A stretch of DNA of 33,684 bases from F23-B02 sp045601285 (GTDB lineage: Bacteria > Bacillota > Clostridia > Oscillospirales > Oscillospiraceae), in assembly GCA_045601285.1 (NCBI GenBank), contig JAZRZJ010000004.1, forward strand, positions 1-33,684. Direction: 5' to 3'. The notes beneath the pieces were generated by a model. The model worked only from the letters and a program-made list of their open reading frames with translations, was not told the origin of the DNA and did not search any database. Shown here piece by piece: positions 7,844-15,970 of this stretch. Position numbers and translations under genes: made by a program. Within the stretch, counting starts at the first letter, position 1. Each line of letters opens with the position of its first letter.

Positions 7844-8395
7844 TCAGCTCTTTGTTTCCTCAAACAGACCGTGCAGAGAGTCATGAATCGATTCAAGCAG
7901 AGAAGCGTGGTCATGCTCGGGGACTGCTTCTTCTTCGGCATTGTAATTTACAGTAATTACAGTATCCTCAATGACTGCTCGACCCAGTGCGATTGCACCA
8001 ACGGGGCAGCGCTTTGCACATTTGCCGCAGCCCGTGCATCTTTCGGGATGCTTAAGCTCGGCATAAACATGGATATTGCCGTGGAAATCGGGATCGCTGA
8101 GTTCAAGAGCGAACTGGGGACAATCCTCAACACAGACACTGCAGCCTACGCACATTGCGCGGTCAACAATGGGGGTTTTCCAATCTTCACGGGCACGCAT
8201 CTTTACGGGAACACCGTACTGGTCGATAATTGAACCGTTATCGCAGAGCTCTGCGCAAAGACCGCAGTTGTAGCAAAGGTCGGGGTCAATTTTGTGCTTT
8301 TTGTACTGTTCGCCGCTGATGGCATGTGCGGGGCAGGCAGAACGGCATGCATCGCAGCCGTCGCACTTTTCAATGTTTATGGAATGACTGGGCAT
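7844..8395 (-). CDS. Polyferredoxin with four [4Fe-4S] motifs
   Basis: This 183-residue protein has four intact ferredoxin motifs: CDGCDACRSAC (residues 11-21), CYNCGLCAELC, CVGCSVCVEDC and CTGCGKCAKRC. A C-terminal acidic/His tail of about 45 residues (VPEHDHASLLESIHDSLHG) follows. It is a paralogue of the next gene, in the same order of motifs, which suggests duplication. Placed between the MoaD-like gene (5 bases away) and the second polyferredoxin, it is the likely electron-transfer subunit of the oxidoreductase. Which of the two docks directly on the catalytic subunit cannot be told from sequence. Confidence 0.9.
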   Translation of the reverse strand: MPSHSINIEKCDGCDACRSACPAHAISGEQYKKHKIDPDLCYNCGLCAELCDNGSIIDQYGVPVKMRAREDWKTPIVDRAMCVGCSVCVEDCPQFALELSDPDFHGNIHVYAELKHPERCTGCGKCAKRCPVGAIALGRAVIEDTVITVNYNAEEEAVPEHDHASLLESIHDSLHGLFEETKS

Positions 8396-8400
8396 ATTAA

Positions 8401-8658
8401 TTAACCTCCTGCAACTGCCGGCATGAGATAAACCTCATCACCGTCACTGAGCTTGTATCTGAGATTGACCTGCTTGCCGTTGACAGATACCACACAGCCT
8501 TTAAAGTCTGCTTCGGTAAGGGAAGTACAGGGATCGTGCTTTTTGACTTCGGTAATAATAAGGGGATAGATGTCTTTTACTCTTTTAACATCCATCTCAA
8601 TGGCGTTATTGAGTCTGCTGTCAAGACGGAATGTTCCGAAAAGTTTAACAGTAACCAT
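8401..8658 (-). CDS. MoaD/ThiS-family sulfur carrier
   Basis: This 85-residue beta-grasp protein ends in AVAGG, the C-terminal Gly-Gly that is adenylated and thiocarboxylated in MoaD-type sulfur carriers. It begins MVTVKLFGTFR, as MoaD proteins do. It lies 15 bases downstream of the AOR gene. MoaD-like genes are common next to AOR-family genes and probably supply dithiolene sulfur for the pterin. The ThiF/MoeB-like protein at the end of the same operon can activate it. No moaE, moaA or moaC is in this window, so the early pterin steps must be encoded elsewhere. Confidence 0.88.
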   Translation of the reverse strand: MVTVKLFGTFRLDSRLNNAIEMDVKRVKDIYPLIITEVKKHDPCTSLTEADFKGCVVSVNGKQVNLRYKLSDGDEVYLMPAVAGG

Positions 8659-8673
8659 GGTTTTCTCCTTCCG

Positions 8674-10602
8674 TTAGTCAATAATCTTGAGTCTGCGCAG
8701 CTTCTTATCGGTAGGCAGACCGTTCTTATCCCAACCGCGTGCTCTATAATAAGTCTTCTTCATGGTTTCCAGAGGAACCTTGGTCTTAGGATTCTTGGGA
8801 TCCTGAGGAACATCGGTAAGACGCTTGGGAAGCGTATCGGAGGAAGCGGATACACCGAACTTTGCATTTACGGCACGTTCAACATTGTAGCTGCGTTCGC
8901 CGATCTGAAGAAATTCGCCGAGAGTCATGCCCTTCATACCGACGGAGTTTTTAAGCTCGGTGGTGTGGGGAATGAGGGGAAGATTCAGATGCAGGAGTCT
9001 GGGAAGCTTGTTCAGCAGACGAACTGCCCAGCCTATGAAGGGGATAACCTTGTTTACGATTCTGGTTACGATGCTGTTGGGCTTGGAAATCAGGAAGTCG
9101 GGGAAGACAGCATAGCTGGTGAACAGACACTGACCGCCGCAGGAAACAGACTCCATAAGGTCCTGCATGAACATACAGAGGTCTGCTTTGGCGTGAGGAG
9201 TCTGCGTATCGGTGTAAAGACCGAGACCCTCGAGGATTACCAGATAGCCGCCGTTGAGGTGGCAGCCGCCGCGGTTTGCAACTGCGTAGCCGAGACCCTG
9301 ACCGACTGCTTTTCTGGGCTCATAAGCCGCAAGCTCAAGACCCTTGGACTGAATTGCAAATTCCTCGCCGCCGTATTTTTTGCTCAGCCAGCGTGAGCCT
9401 TCTGCAAGCTCACTGCCGATGCCGCGGCGGTAGGCAATGTTTTCAAAGGTCTTGGAAATGTTGGCGGTTTTTCCGAACTCAAGGCCGTTTTTCCACAGAC
9501 CCTTTTCGTTTGCCTCCATAGCCCATGCGAGAGTGCTGGAGGCGGAGATGGTATCCATGCCCAGCTCGTCAAGCTCGTTGTTCCAGCGGAGAATAAGCTC
9601 AAGATTGTCGTTCATGATGCCGCCGCCGAGAAGACCGAGGGTTTCAAGCTCGGGACCCTTGACTTCCTTGCCGTTTACATTAACGGTACGTGCGCACTTC
9701 ATGGGGCAGGACATACAGCCCTTGTTGATTATGTTGTACTCTTCGGCAAGAAGCTCGCCGTTGACCTTGTCGAAGTTCTCAAACTTGCCGTAGGCGTAGT
9801 TTCTGGTAGAGAGAATGCCTCTCATCTGCATCTGGGATACAAGACCTGCTGTACCAAGTCGGGGAAGCTGGTTGCCCGTGAGAGGATGCTTCTTGAGGTT
9901 TTCAACCCACTTCTGATGGTGCTTGAGTGCACGGTCATAGTCAAAAATGGGAACCTCGTGGTTGCCGGTTGCGACAATTGCCTTCAGGTTCTTGGAGCCG
10001 AATACTGCGCCTACACCTGCACGGCCCGCCGCACGTTCGCCGCTGATGACGGAAGCATATTTGACCATGTTCTCACCGGCAGGACCGATGGAAACAATAC
10101 CGCACTTTACGCGTTCACAGCCACGCGCGGCGGCAAGTCTGTTTTCAACTTCCTCCTGGGCTTCCGTAACCTTCATGCCCCAAAGCTTGCCGCAATCGTG
10201 GAAGATGAAAGTTCCGTTTTTGATTTCAATCCAACTGGGCTTTTCACATTTGCCCTTGACGATAAGAGCATCAATTCCGGCCTTTTTAAGATAGTAGCCG
10301 AAGTTGCCGCCGCAGTTGGAAGAAGTGGTAATTCCGGTCTGAGGGGAAAGCGTTGAAATATTAAAGCGATTGGAACTGGGAGCGCCGGTTCCGGTAAGGG
10401 GACCTGTGGTAATGACAATAATGTTTTCGGGACCTAAGGGATCTTCTTTGCCGCTGAAGTTATCAAACATGATTTTTGAAGCCATAGCTTTGCCGCCGAG
10501 ATATAGTCTTCGCTCCTCATCCGACCACGGATATTCCGTTACGGAGTGAGTGCTAAGGTCGACCTGCATCACTTTGCCCATATAACCAGCGTATTTGGAC
10601 AT
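8674..10602 (-). CDS. Aldehyde:ferredoxin oxidoreductase family (tungsten/molybdenum) catalytic subunit
   Basis: This 642-residue protein is a full-length AOR-family enzyme. It begins YAGYMGKVMQVDLS and YLGGKAMASK, then shows the pterin-binding TLSPQTGITTSSNCGGNFG near residue 90 and RAGVGAVFGSKNLKAI near 195. C296, C299 and C303 (GCMSCPMKC) plus a later Cys in VSCGGQC provide the single [4Fe-4S] cluster. The family oxidises aldehydes to acids with two electrons passed to ferredoxin, using a bis-pterin tungsten centre. Relatives include AOR, WOR and YdhV, and the true substrate is unknown here. First gene of the operon, it has a GGAGG site 6 bases before the ATG. With MoaD, two polyferredoxins and cofactor genes behind it, it resembles the gut WOR-type aldehyde-detoxifying clusters. 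Confidence 0.92.
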   Translation of the reverse strand: MSKYAGYMGKVMQVDLSTHSVTEYPWSDEERRLYLGGKAMASKIMFDNFSGKEDPLGPENIIVITTGPLTGTGAPSSNRFNISTLSPQTGITTSSNCGGNFGYYLKKAGIDALIVKGKCEKPSWIEIKNGTFIFHDCGKLWGMKVTEAQEEVENRLAAARGCERVKCGIVSIGPAGENMVKYASVISGERAAGRAGVGAVFGSKNLKAIVATGNHEVPIFDYDRALKHHQKWVENLKKHPLTGNQLPRLGTAGLVSQMQMRGILSTRNYAYGKFENFDKVNGELLAEEYNIINKGCMSCPMKCARTVNVNGKEVKGPELETLGLLGGGIMNDNLELILRWNNELDELGMDTISASSTLAWAMEANEKGLWKNGLEFGKTANISKTFENIAYRRGIGSELAEGSRWLSKKYGGEEFAIQSKGLELAAYEPRKAVGQGLGYAVANRGGCHLNGGYLVILEGLGLYTDTQTPHAKADLCMFMQDLMESVSCGGQCLFTSYAVFPDFLISKPNSIVTRIVNKVIPFIGWAVRLLNKLPRLLHLNLPLIPHTTELKNSVGMKGMTLGEFLQIGERSYNVERAVNAKFGVSASSDTLPKRLTDVPQDPKNPKTKVPLETMKKTYYRARGWDKNGLPTDKKLRRLKIID

Positions 10603-10670
10603 AGGTTACCTCCTGTATATCGAATTAGTTATTTTTTTTACAAAACACCTATATTAATTTAATATATTTT

Positions 10671-10698
10671 GTCATTTTATAGAAGAGTGTAAAATGAC
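10671..10698. promoter_or_regulatory. Inverted repeat in the AOR leader
   Basis: Perfect 9-bp arms GTCATTTTA and TAAAATGAC flank a 10-base spacer, about 70 bases upstream of the AOR start. It could be a leader hairpin or an operator. The sequence gives no hint of the factor. Confidence 0.4.
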
Positions 10699-11045
10699 GA
10701 ATGTTATACATAATATATAAACTGGAATAATGCACAAGAAGCAAATTGAAGGATTGTGCAAAATGCGGTTTTATGTGCGCATTTTTTAGTGTTGCAACAA
10801 ATTGTCAGCACTAAAATTAACAAAAAAGTAGAAAATCAGCTATGTAATAGTTTGCAGCACTGTGTCTTGCGGTTCTGTGCCGTGATAGATTTGTGCATAT
10901 AGCACAAAATAACCGGCGCCCGCGACATAGGAAGAGCATAAAAAACACCTTTCCGCTACATTTGAAAATACTGTTTCGGTATCTTTTATGCCGGTGATGA
11001 ACGGAGTATGATTTTTACCACCTGCATTATACATAATAACGACAT

Positions 11046-11075
11046 AACGCCTCACGATAAGGAGGCGTTTTATAT
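11046..11075. terminator. Hairpin downstream of glnS
   Basis: AACGCCTC-8-GAGGCGTT lies 17 bases beyond the glnS stop. The T-rich tail (TTTTATATTTG) is on the + side, so the hairpin is a better terminator for rightward transcription. As the only hairpin directly after glnS, it may still end or process the glnS message. Confidence 0.5.
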
Positions 11076-11085
11076 TTGATAAATC

Positions 11086-12756
11086 TTATTTTTTGAAGCT
11101 GTCCTTGAGAGCAACTGCGCGGTTGAATACAAGATGACCGGGAGTTGAATCCTTGTTGTCAACGCAGAAGTAGCCCATGCGCAGAAACTGGAACTGTGCG
11201 GGAGCAACTGCGCTTTCAAGCATCTTTTCAAGCTTGCAGCCCTGAAGAATCTCAAGTGAATCGGGATTCATGCACTGAATGTAATCCTTTTCGGCGGCAT
11301 CGGGTTCGGGATCGAGGAAGAGATTGTCGTACATTCTGACTTCCGCGTCAACGCAGTTTCCGGCATCGACCCAGTGGATCGTTGCGCCCTTAACCTTGCG
11401 TCCGTCGGCGGGGTCACCGCCGCGGCTTTCGGGGTCATAGGTTGCAAGGACTTCGGTAACATTGCCGTTTTCGTCCTTCACGCAGCCGGTGCATTTAATG
11501 AGATATGCGCCTTTCAGACGGCATTCTGGACCTTCGGGATACAGTCTCTTGTACTTGGGAACGGGAATTTCAAGGAAGTCCTCGGACTCGATCCATACGT
11601 TGCGGGAGAAGCTGACCTTGCGGGTGCCCGCTTCGGAGTCATTGGGATTGTTTTCAACCTCAAGCTCCTCGGACTGACCTTCGGGATAGTTGGTGATGGT
11701 GAGCTTTATGGGACGCAGGACCGCCATGGCGCGCTGTGCGTGCTCGTTGAGGTCATCGCGGAGGCAATGCTCAAGAAATGCGTACTCAATGGTGCTGGGA
11801 ACCTTGTTTACGCCGATGCGCTCGCAAAAGCTGCGGATTGCGGTGGGGGTGTAGCCGCGTCTGCGCAGACCGCAGAGAGTGGGCATACGGGGATCGTCCC
11901 AGCCGGAAACCATGCCCTCTTCAACAAGACGGCGGAGCTTTCTCTTACTCAGTACGGTGTAGTTGATGCCCAGACGGGCAAACTCGATCTGACGGGGCTT
12001 TGAGGGAACGGACACGTTATTGATGACCCAGTTATACAGAGGACGGTGGTCTTCATACTCAAGGGAGCAGAGGGAATGGGTGATGTGCTCAAGTGCGTCC
12101 TGAATGGGATGGGCAAAGTCGTACATGGGGAAGATGCACCACTTTGTACCCTGACGGTGATGCTCAATATAGCGGATACGGTAGATTACGGGGTCACGCA
12201 TATTGAAGTTGCCGGAGGCAAGGTCGATCTTTGCACGGAGGGTGTACTTGCCCTCGGGAAATTCGCCGTTTTTCATGCGCTGGAAGAGGTCAAGGCTTTC
12301 CTCAACGGGACGGTCACGGTAAGGAGAAACTGCGGGACGTGTGGTATCGCCGCGGTATTCCTTGAACTGCTCGGGAGTCAGCTCGCAGACGTAGGCGAGA
12401 CCCTTCTTGATCAGCTCAACGGCGTATTCGTAGGTCTGTTCAAAATAGTCGGAGCCGTAGAAGAAGCGGTCGTCCCAGTCAAAGCCGAGCCAGTGGATAT
12501 CCTCCTGAATGGCGTCAACGTATTCGGTGTCCTCCTTGGCGGGATTGGTGTCGTCCATACGGAGATTGCAGATGCCGCCGTATTTTTCGGCTGTGCCGAA
12601 GTCTATGATAAGCGCCTTGCAGTGTCCGATGTGCAGATAACCGTTAGGCTCGGGCGGGAAACGGGTGTGCACCTGCATTCCCTCGCATCTGCCGCCTTCT
12701 GCAAGGTCCTCGTCGATAAAGCTTTCAATAAAGTTTTTGCTGCTGAGTTCTTCCAT
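11086..12756 (-). CDS. glnS: Glutaminyl-tRNA synthetase
   Basis: This 556-residue class Ib synthetase has the RFPPEPNGYLHIGH signature (HIGH at residues 42-45) and VLSKR (268-272), the KMSKS equivalent. It charges tRNA-Gln with glutamine directly. Specific to GlnRS rather than GluRS are the PPEPNG entry, the DDTNP segment and the C-terminal double beta-barrel region. Length is normal. Many Firmicutes make Gln-tRNA through GatCAB instead, so direct charging is a useful taxonomic mark that fits several clostridial lineages. GGAG lies 8 bases before the ATG. It is divergent from the thioredoxin reductase-like gene and is followed by a hairpin. Confidence 0.95.
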   Translation of the reverse strand: MEELSSKNFIESFIDEDLAEGGRCEGMQVHTRFPPEPNGYLHIGHCKALIIDFGTAEKYGGICNLRMDDTNPAKEDTEYVDAIQEDIHWLGFDWDDRFFYGSDYFEQTYEYAVELIKKGLAYVCELTPEQFKEYRGDTTRPAVSPYRDRPVEESLDLFQRMKNGEFPEGKYTLRAKIDLASGNFNMRDPVIYRIRYIEHHRQGTKWCIFPMYDFAHPIQDALEHITHSLCSLEYEDHRPLYNWVINNVSVPSKPRQIEFARLGINYTVLSKRKLRRLVEEGMVSGWDDPRMPTLCGLRRRGYTPTAIRSFCERIGVNKVPSTIEYAFLEHCLRDDLNEHAQRAMAVLRPIKLTITNYPEGQSEELEVENNPNDSEAGTRKVSFSRNVWIESEDFLEIPVPKYKRLYPEGPECRLKGAYLIKCTGCVKDENGNVTEVLATYDPESRGGDPADGRKVKGATIHWVDAGNCVDAEVRMYDNLFLDPEPDAAEKDYIQCMNPDSLEILQGCKLEKMLESAVAPAQFQFLRMGYFCVDNKDSTPGHLVFNRAVALKDSFKK

Positions 12757-12805
12757 ATCTTTATCTCCAATTCAAAATTATGAATAGAAAAATTATAAAC
12801 GATTA

Positions 12806-12820
12806 TTGTAGTAATTACAA
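12806..12820. promoter_or_regulatory. Inverted repeat in the glnS/trxB divergent region
   Basis: TTGTA-GTAAT-TACAA lies between the divergent genes, upstream of a TACAAT -10-like box (12832-12837) for the flavoprotein. The half-sites match those of the palindrome at 1655-1672, with one more spacer base. It may be an operator, with weak support. Confidence 0.3.
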
Positions 12821-12867
12821 CAAAAATGTGGTACAATATTCAAAAATAAAGTGCCGGGGTGAAACCA

Positions 12868-13677
12868 ATGTACGACATAATCATCATAGGCGGCGGACCT
12901 GCGGGCGTAAGCGCCGCACTTACTGCACGCAACCGCGGCAAAAGTGTTGCCGTTATTGCAAATAAAGCCGAAACGACAAATCTTTACAAGGCCGAAAAAA
13001 TTACGAATTATCCCGGCTTTTCGGGAAACGGCGCGGAAATGGAGGACTATTTCCGCAGACAGCTTTCGGAAAGCGGTGCGGAAATCATAGAGGGCAGGGC
13101 ATTAAACGCCATGCCTCTGGGAAAAAGCTTCGGCGTTGCCGTGGGCAGCGATTTTTATGAAAGCAGGTCCGTAATAATCTGCACGGGCATAAGCCGCAGC
13201 CCCATGTGTGCGGGAGAAACGGAATTTCTCGGACGCGGCGTAAGCTACTGCGCCACCTGCGACGGAATGCTGTATAAGGGCAAAACCGTTGCAGTAATCG
13301 GTGAGGGTGAGGAATGCGAGCGCGATGCGGAGTTTCTTGAAAGCATCGGCTGCTCCGTACTGCGTTTCCCGGGAAAATCAAAAATCGGGATTTCGGGCAG
13401 CATGAAGGCGGACACGCTAACCGTAGGCGGTAAAGAGTATAAAACCGACTGCATTTTCATTCTTTCGGACAAAGTCACAAGCTCAAGTCTTGTCGCCGGT
13501 ATAGAAACCGAAAACGGAGCGATTAAGGTTGACAGCAGAATGAGAACAAATATTCCCGGTGTTTTTGCCGCAGGCGACTGCACCGGCGCACCGTATCAGG
13601 TTGCAATTGCGGTAGGCGAGGGCAATATTGCCGCGCTTTCCGCCAACGAATATGTAAAAACCGAAAAGGAGATATAA
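12868..13677 (+). CDS. Thioredoxin-reductase-like flavoprotein, short form
   Basis: This 269-residue protein starts with the FAD-binding DIIIIGGGPAGVSAA and holds the redox pair CATC (C128, C131) and the closing FAD motif TNIPGVFAAGDC. These are hallmarks of low-molecular-weight thioredoxin reductase (about 310-320 residues). It is some 45 residues short, and the loss falls in the second nucleotide-binding domain. The usual GxGxxA loop is replaced by GEGEECERDA, and the HRRxxxR segment that reads the NADPH phosphate is absent (LRFPGKSK instead). NADPH may not be the donor. Ferredoxin- or flavin-linked variants without NADPH motifs are known in clostridia. The ATG at 12868 is preferred over an in-frame GTG nine bases upstream because CGGGGTG lies just before it. 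The thioredoxin gene follows 3 bases after the stop. Confidence 0.85.
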   Translation: MYDIIIIGGGPAGVSAALTARNRGKSVAVIANKAETTNLYKAEKITNYPGFSGNGAEMEDYFRRQLSESGAEIIEGRALNAMPLGKSFGVAVGSDFYESRSVIICTGISRSPMCAGETEFLGRGVSYCATCDGMLYKGKTVAVIGEGEECERDAEFLESIGCSVLRFPGKSKIGISGSMKADTLTVGGKEYKTDCIFILSDKVTSSSLVAGIETENGAIKVDSRMRTNIPGVFAAGDCTGAPYQVAIAVGEGNIAALSANEYVKTEKEI

Positions 13678-13680
13678 ACA

Positions 13681-13986
13681 ATGGCAATTATGCATCTTAC
13701 AAAGGACAATTTTGATTCAATCACCTCCAGCGGCCTCGTGCTTGTTGACTTTTGGGCAACCTGGTGCGGCCCCTGCCGTATGCAGGCACCCATTCTTGAG
13801 GAGCTTGATAATGAGCTTAACGGCAAGGTGAAAATCTGCAAGCTGGACGTTGATGACCACCCCGATATTGCTCAGCGCTTCGGAGTTTTCAGCATTCCCA
13901 CTATGATCGTTTTCCGCGACGGCAAGCAGATTGACAAGTGCGTCGGTGTTCACACCGCTCAGCAGCTTATGGAAAAGCTGGGATAA
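13681..13986 (+). CDS. trxA: Thioredoxin
   Basis: This 101-residue cytosolic thioredoxin has the WCGPC active site near residue 29 in LVDFWATWCGPCRM, the conserved cis-proline segment FSIPTMIVF and the closing GV helix. It is of normal length. The start follows the reductase-like stop by only a few bases, with AGGAGA overlapping the end of that gene, so the two are one operon and likely partners. It should reduce disulfides in ribonucleotide reductase, peroxiredoxins and other targets. Confidence 0.95.
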   Translation: MAIMHLTKDNFDSITSSGLVLVDFWATWCGPCRMQAPILEELDNELNGKVKICKLDVDDHPDIAQRFGVFSIPTMIVFRDGKQIDKCVGVHTAQQLMEKLG

Positions 13987-14065
13987 TTAACCCTTGCAAA
14001 AACTGAGGCGCACATATATAATTGTAATGTTAGCGTTTCATTTGTGAGGTAAAGGAGGACTAACC

Positions 14066-14959
14066 ATGTCCGATTATGATTATATAATAAGCTGCTGCAC
14101 CATCGTTGACCTGAGCAAAGAGCATCTTGACGCACGGGGCGTAAAGTATGCCTGCATGAGATACTCCATAGGCAACGATGAGTATTTTGACGATCTGGGT
14201 GTTTCCGTGCCTTACCATGAGTTCTATGAGCGCATGACCGCAGATGAAATGACTCATACCAGCCAGATAAACCCCATGGAATATATGGAGTATTTCAGGT
14301 CCATCATGGAGGGTAACAAGCCAATTATCCATGTTACGCTTTCCAGCGGACTTACGGGTACCTATAACTCCGCCCGCACAGGTGCGGGCATGCTCATGGA
14401 CGATTATCCCGACCTTAAGATTTACGTTGTTGACTCTCTCGGTGCCTGCACCGGAGCGGGTCTGCTTGTTGACGCCATGGCTGACAGACGCGATGAGGGC
14501 ATGAGCATTGAGGACCTCTACGAGTGGACTCTTGAAAACAGACTCAGAGTAAACCACTGGTTTTTCTCCACCGACCTTAAGTACTATGTACGCGGCGGCA
14601 GAATTTCCAAGACCGAGGGCTTTGTGGGCAGTATGCTGAAAATCTGCCCTCTGTGCAACATGGACAATGAGGGACACCTCATTCCCCGTGAAAAAATCCG
14701 CACAAAGAAAAAGGTTATCAGCACCATTGTGGAACGCATGGAGCAGTATGCCGACGGCGGACTTGATTATTCCGGCAAGTGCTTCCTCTCCCATTCCGAC
14801 TGCTATGAGGACGCACGTGCGGTTGCCGATTTGATTGAGGAAAAGTTCCCCAAGCTAAACGGCAAGGTCGTAATCAACTACATCGGCACAATTGTGGGCG
14901 CACATACGGGCCCCGGCACCGTTGCGCTGTTCTTCTGGGGCAAAGAGCGCACCGAATAA
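14066..14959 (+). CDS. DegV family protein
   Basis: This 297-residue protein matches DegV (fatty-acid-binding, FakB-like). It has a THTSQINPMEYMEYF segment, the HVTLSSGLTGTYNSA lipid-site loop, DSLGACTGAGLLV, and a C-terminal GAHTGPGTVALFF stretch, all typical. DegV/FakB proteins bind a single fatty acid and can present it to the kinase FakA; no FakA is in the window. AAAGGAGG lies 8 bases before the ATG. It is probably a single gene, since the next promoter starts right after its stop. Confidence 0.88.
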   Translation: MSDYDYIISCCTIVDLSKEHLDARGVKYACMRYSIGNDEYFDDLGVSVPYHEFYERMTADEMTHTSQINPMEYMEYFRSIMEGNKPIIHVTLSSGLTGTYNSARTGAGMLMDDYPDLKIYVVDSLGACTGAGLLVDAMADRRDEGMSIEDLYEWTLENRLRVNHWFFSTDLKYYVRGGRISKTEGFVGSMLKICPLCNMDNEGHLIPREKIRTKKKVISTIVERMEQYADGGLDYSGKCFLSHSDCYEDARAVADLIEEKFPKLNGKVVINYIGTIVGAHTGPGTVALFFWGKERTE

Positions 14960-14962
14960 TTC

Positions 14963-14990
14963 TTGACTTTTCAGATAATCGTACTATAAT
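14963..14990 (+). promoter_or_regulatory. Promoter of the T-box-valS transcript
   Basis: TTGACT and TATAAT lie 16 bases apart immediately after the DegV stop. Transcription would start near 14997, just ahead of the T-box stem I. Confidence 0.8.
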
Positions 14991-14996
14991 ATTCCA

Positions 14997-15392
14997 TTGT
15001 TAAAAGCGTTGACGGACAGGAGTAGGAGTAACCTGCTTTTCAGAGAGGGAACGGTTGGTGTGAGTTCTCAAAGCAGAGCCCCGAAGGTCGGTCCCGAGCA
15101 GACGTGCTGAACTTAAGTAAGCCGTACGGGTTCTCCCGTTACAGAGTATTAGTAAACGCTGACTAATCCGCCTTCGGCATACTGCGGTTATTTTTCGCCC
15201 CGAATGCGTTGCTTTTTCCATGAAATACACAAAGTATTCCTTCGGAAAAGACGCCTTTTCGGAACGAAAAATTCCTCGCAGTCTGCTCTTGCCGTATTAA
15301 TCACCGTTTACTATGAGTGCCGGTTTTCCGGAATTCAGGTGGTACCGCGTAATAACTGCGCCCTGACTTTGTTCAGGGCGCTTTTCTTTTTC
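14997..15392 (+). ncRNA. T-box riboswitch (tRNA-sensing leader)
   Basis: The leader has the ordered T-box parts: an early GGAGTAGGAGTAA segment, the AG bulge AGAGAGGGAACGG inside a distal stem (CTGCTTT/AAAGCAG), a stem II-like ACGGGTTCTCCCGT, the T-box AATTCAGGTGGTACCGCG (15332-15349), and a terminator (15358-15390). The TGGT of the T-box pairs with a tRNA ending in A73-CCA. Uncharged tRNA should favour antitermination and expression of the downstream YcxB-like gene and valS. The specifier context CTGAACTTAAGTAAG (about 15108-15122) reads as a leucine codon (UUA or CUU) rather than a valine codon by my alignment, which is odd for a valS leader. Confidence 0.9.
15358..15390 (+). terminator. 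T-box conditional terminator
   Basis: GCGCCCTGA-6-TCAGGGCGC is followed by TTTTCTTTTT. It follows the T-box sequence closely and is mutually exclusive with the antiterminator. Confidence 0.9.
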
Positions 15393-15429
15393 CCGAAGAA
15401 AGAATTTTTCAGCCAAAACGGAGAAAATC

Positions 15430-15951
15430 ATGGAGTTCAAAGCACAGGTCAGACTTGAATACGGCGACTTTGTCAACTGGTTCAAGCTTTTCAGAAGTAC
15501 GGAGAACAGAACAAAATCCGTATTATCAAGCGCACTTGCCGTGTTTTTAAGCTTTGCGTTCATAGTTCTGATGACCGTGCTCGTTTTGAACCACGGATTT
15601 GATAAAAGACTGCTGCTTATTATCATACCCTTTGTGCTGTGCGTATCGGTACTGGCGCTGAAAAAACGCATATATGCGGCAATCGCCGTTAAAACCCGTG
15701 ACAGCAAAACTGATTTTGTGCTTATCACAATAAACGATGAAGGAATTGCGGCAGAGGGACAGAACAAGAGGGAACGCTTTGAGTTTTCGGAAATAAGCGC
15801 AATTTATCATTATGAGGCTACATACTTTCTGATTGCAGAAAAGCGCCACCCGATATTCATCCCCGAACGCTCCTTTAAGGGAACCGACCTTGCTGAATTC
15901 GAGGGCTTCCTCAGAGCGAAAACGGATAAAGTGATTAAAAAAATACAATGA
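15430..15951 (+). CDS. YcxB-like membrane protein
   Basis: This 173-residue protein has two adjacent membrane helices (about residues 34-56 and 63-82) and a C-terminal soluble domain with FEFSEISAIYHYEATYFLI and FIPERSF. This pattern matches the YcxB-like C-terminal domain, whose function is unknown. It sits between the T-box terminator and valS, 19 bases before valS, so it shares tRNA-controlled transcription. GGAG lies about 8 bases before the ATG. A connection to aminoacylation is not evident; it may be a passenger in the operon. Confidence 0.75.
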   Translation: MEFKAQVRLEYGDFVNWFKLFRSTENRTKSVLSSALAVFLSFAFIVLMTVLVLNHGFDKRLLLIIIPFVLCVSVLALKKRIYAAIAVKTRDSKTDFVLITINDEGIAAEGQNKRERFEFSEISAIYHYEATYFLIAEKRHPIFIPERSFKGTDLAEFEGFLRAKTDKVIKKIQ

Positions 15952-15970
15952 CGATACAAGGAGAAACAAG

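Larger units (their letters stand above)
10603..11085. other. 483-bp intergenic region upstream of the AOR operon
   Basis: AT-rich DNA between glnS and the AOR operon, both leftward. It contains GTCATTTTA/TAAAATGAC (10671-10698), a hairpin AAAATGCG-10-CGCATTTT (10760-10785), TTTTAGTG/CACTAAAA arms (about 10783-10815), and TTGTGCA half-sites at 10731-10737 (inverted), 10754-10760 and 10890-10908 (a TTTGTGC-5-GCACAAA palindrome). No molybdenum-cofactor riboswitch could be recognised by eye. A weak leftward open frame of up to 71 codons (10840-11055) has no ribosome-binding site and is probably not a gene. The operon promoter should lie here, but no box pair is convincing. Confidence 0.5.

Noticed and set aside
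10840..11055. Possible 71-residue leftward gene upstream of the AOR operon
   Set aside because: No ribosome-binding site, a GTG start within a hairpin, and no family resemblance; treated as non-coding.
10603..11085. Molybdenum-cofactor riboswitch upstream of the AOR gene
   Set aside because: I looked for the Moco RNA pattern and saw only short AT-rich inverted repeats; a covariance search would settle it.
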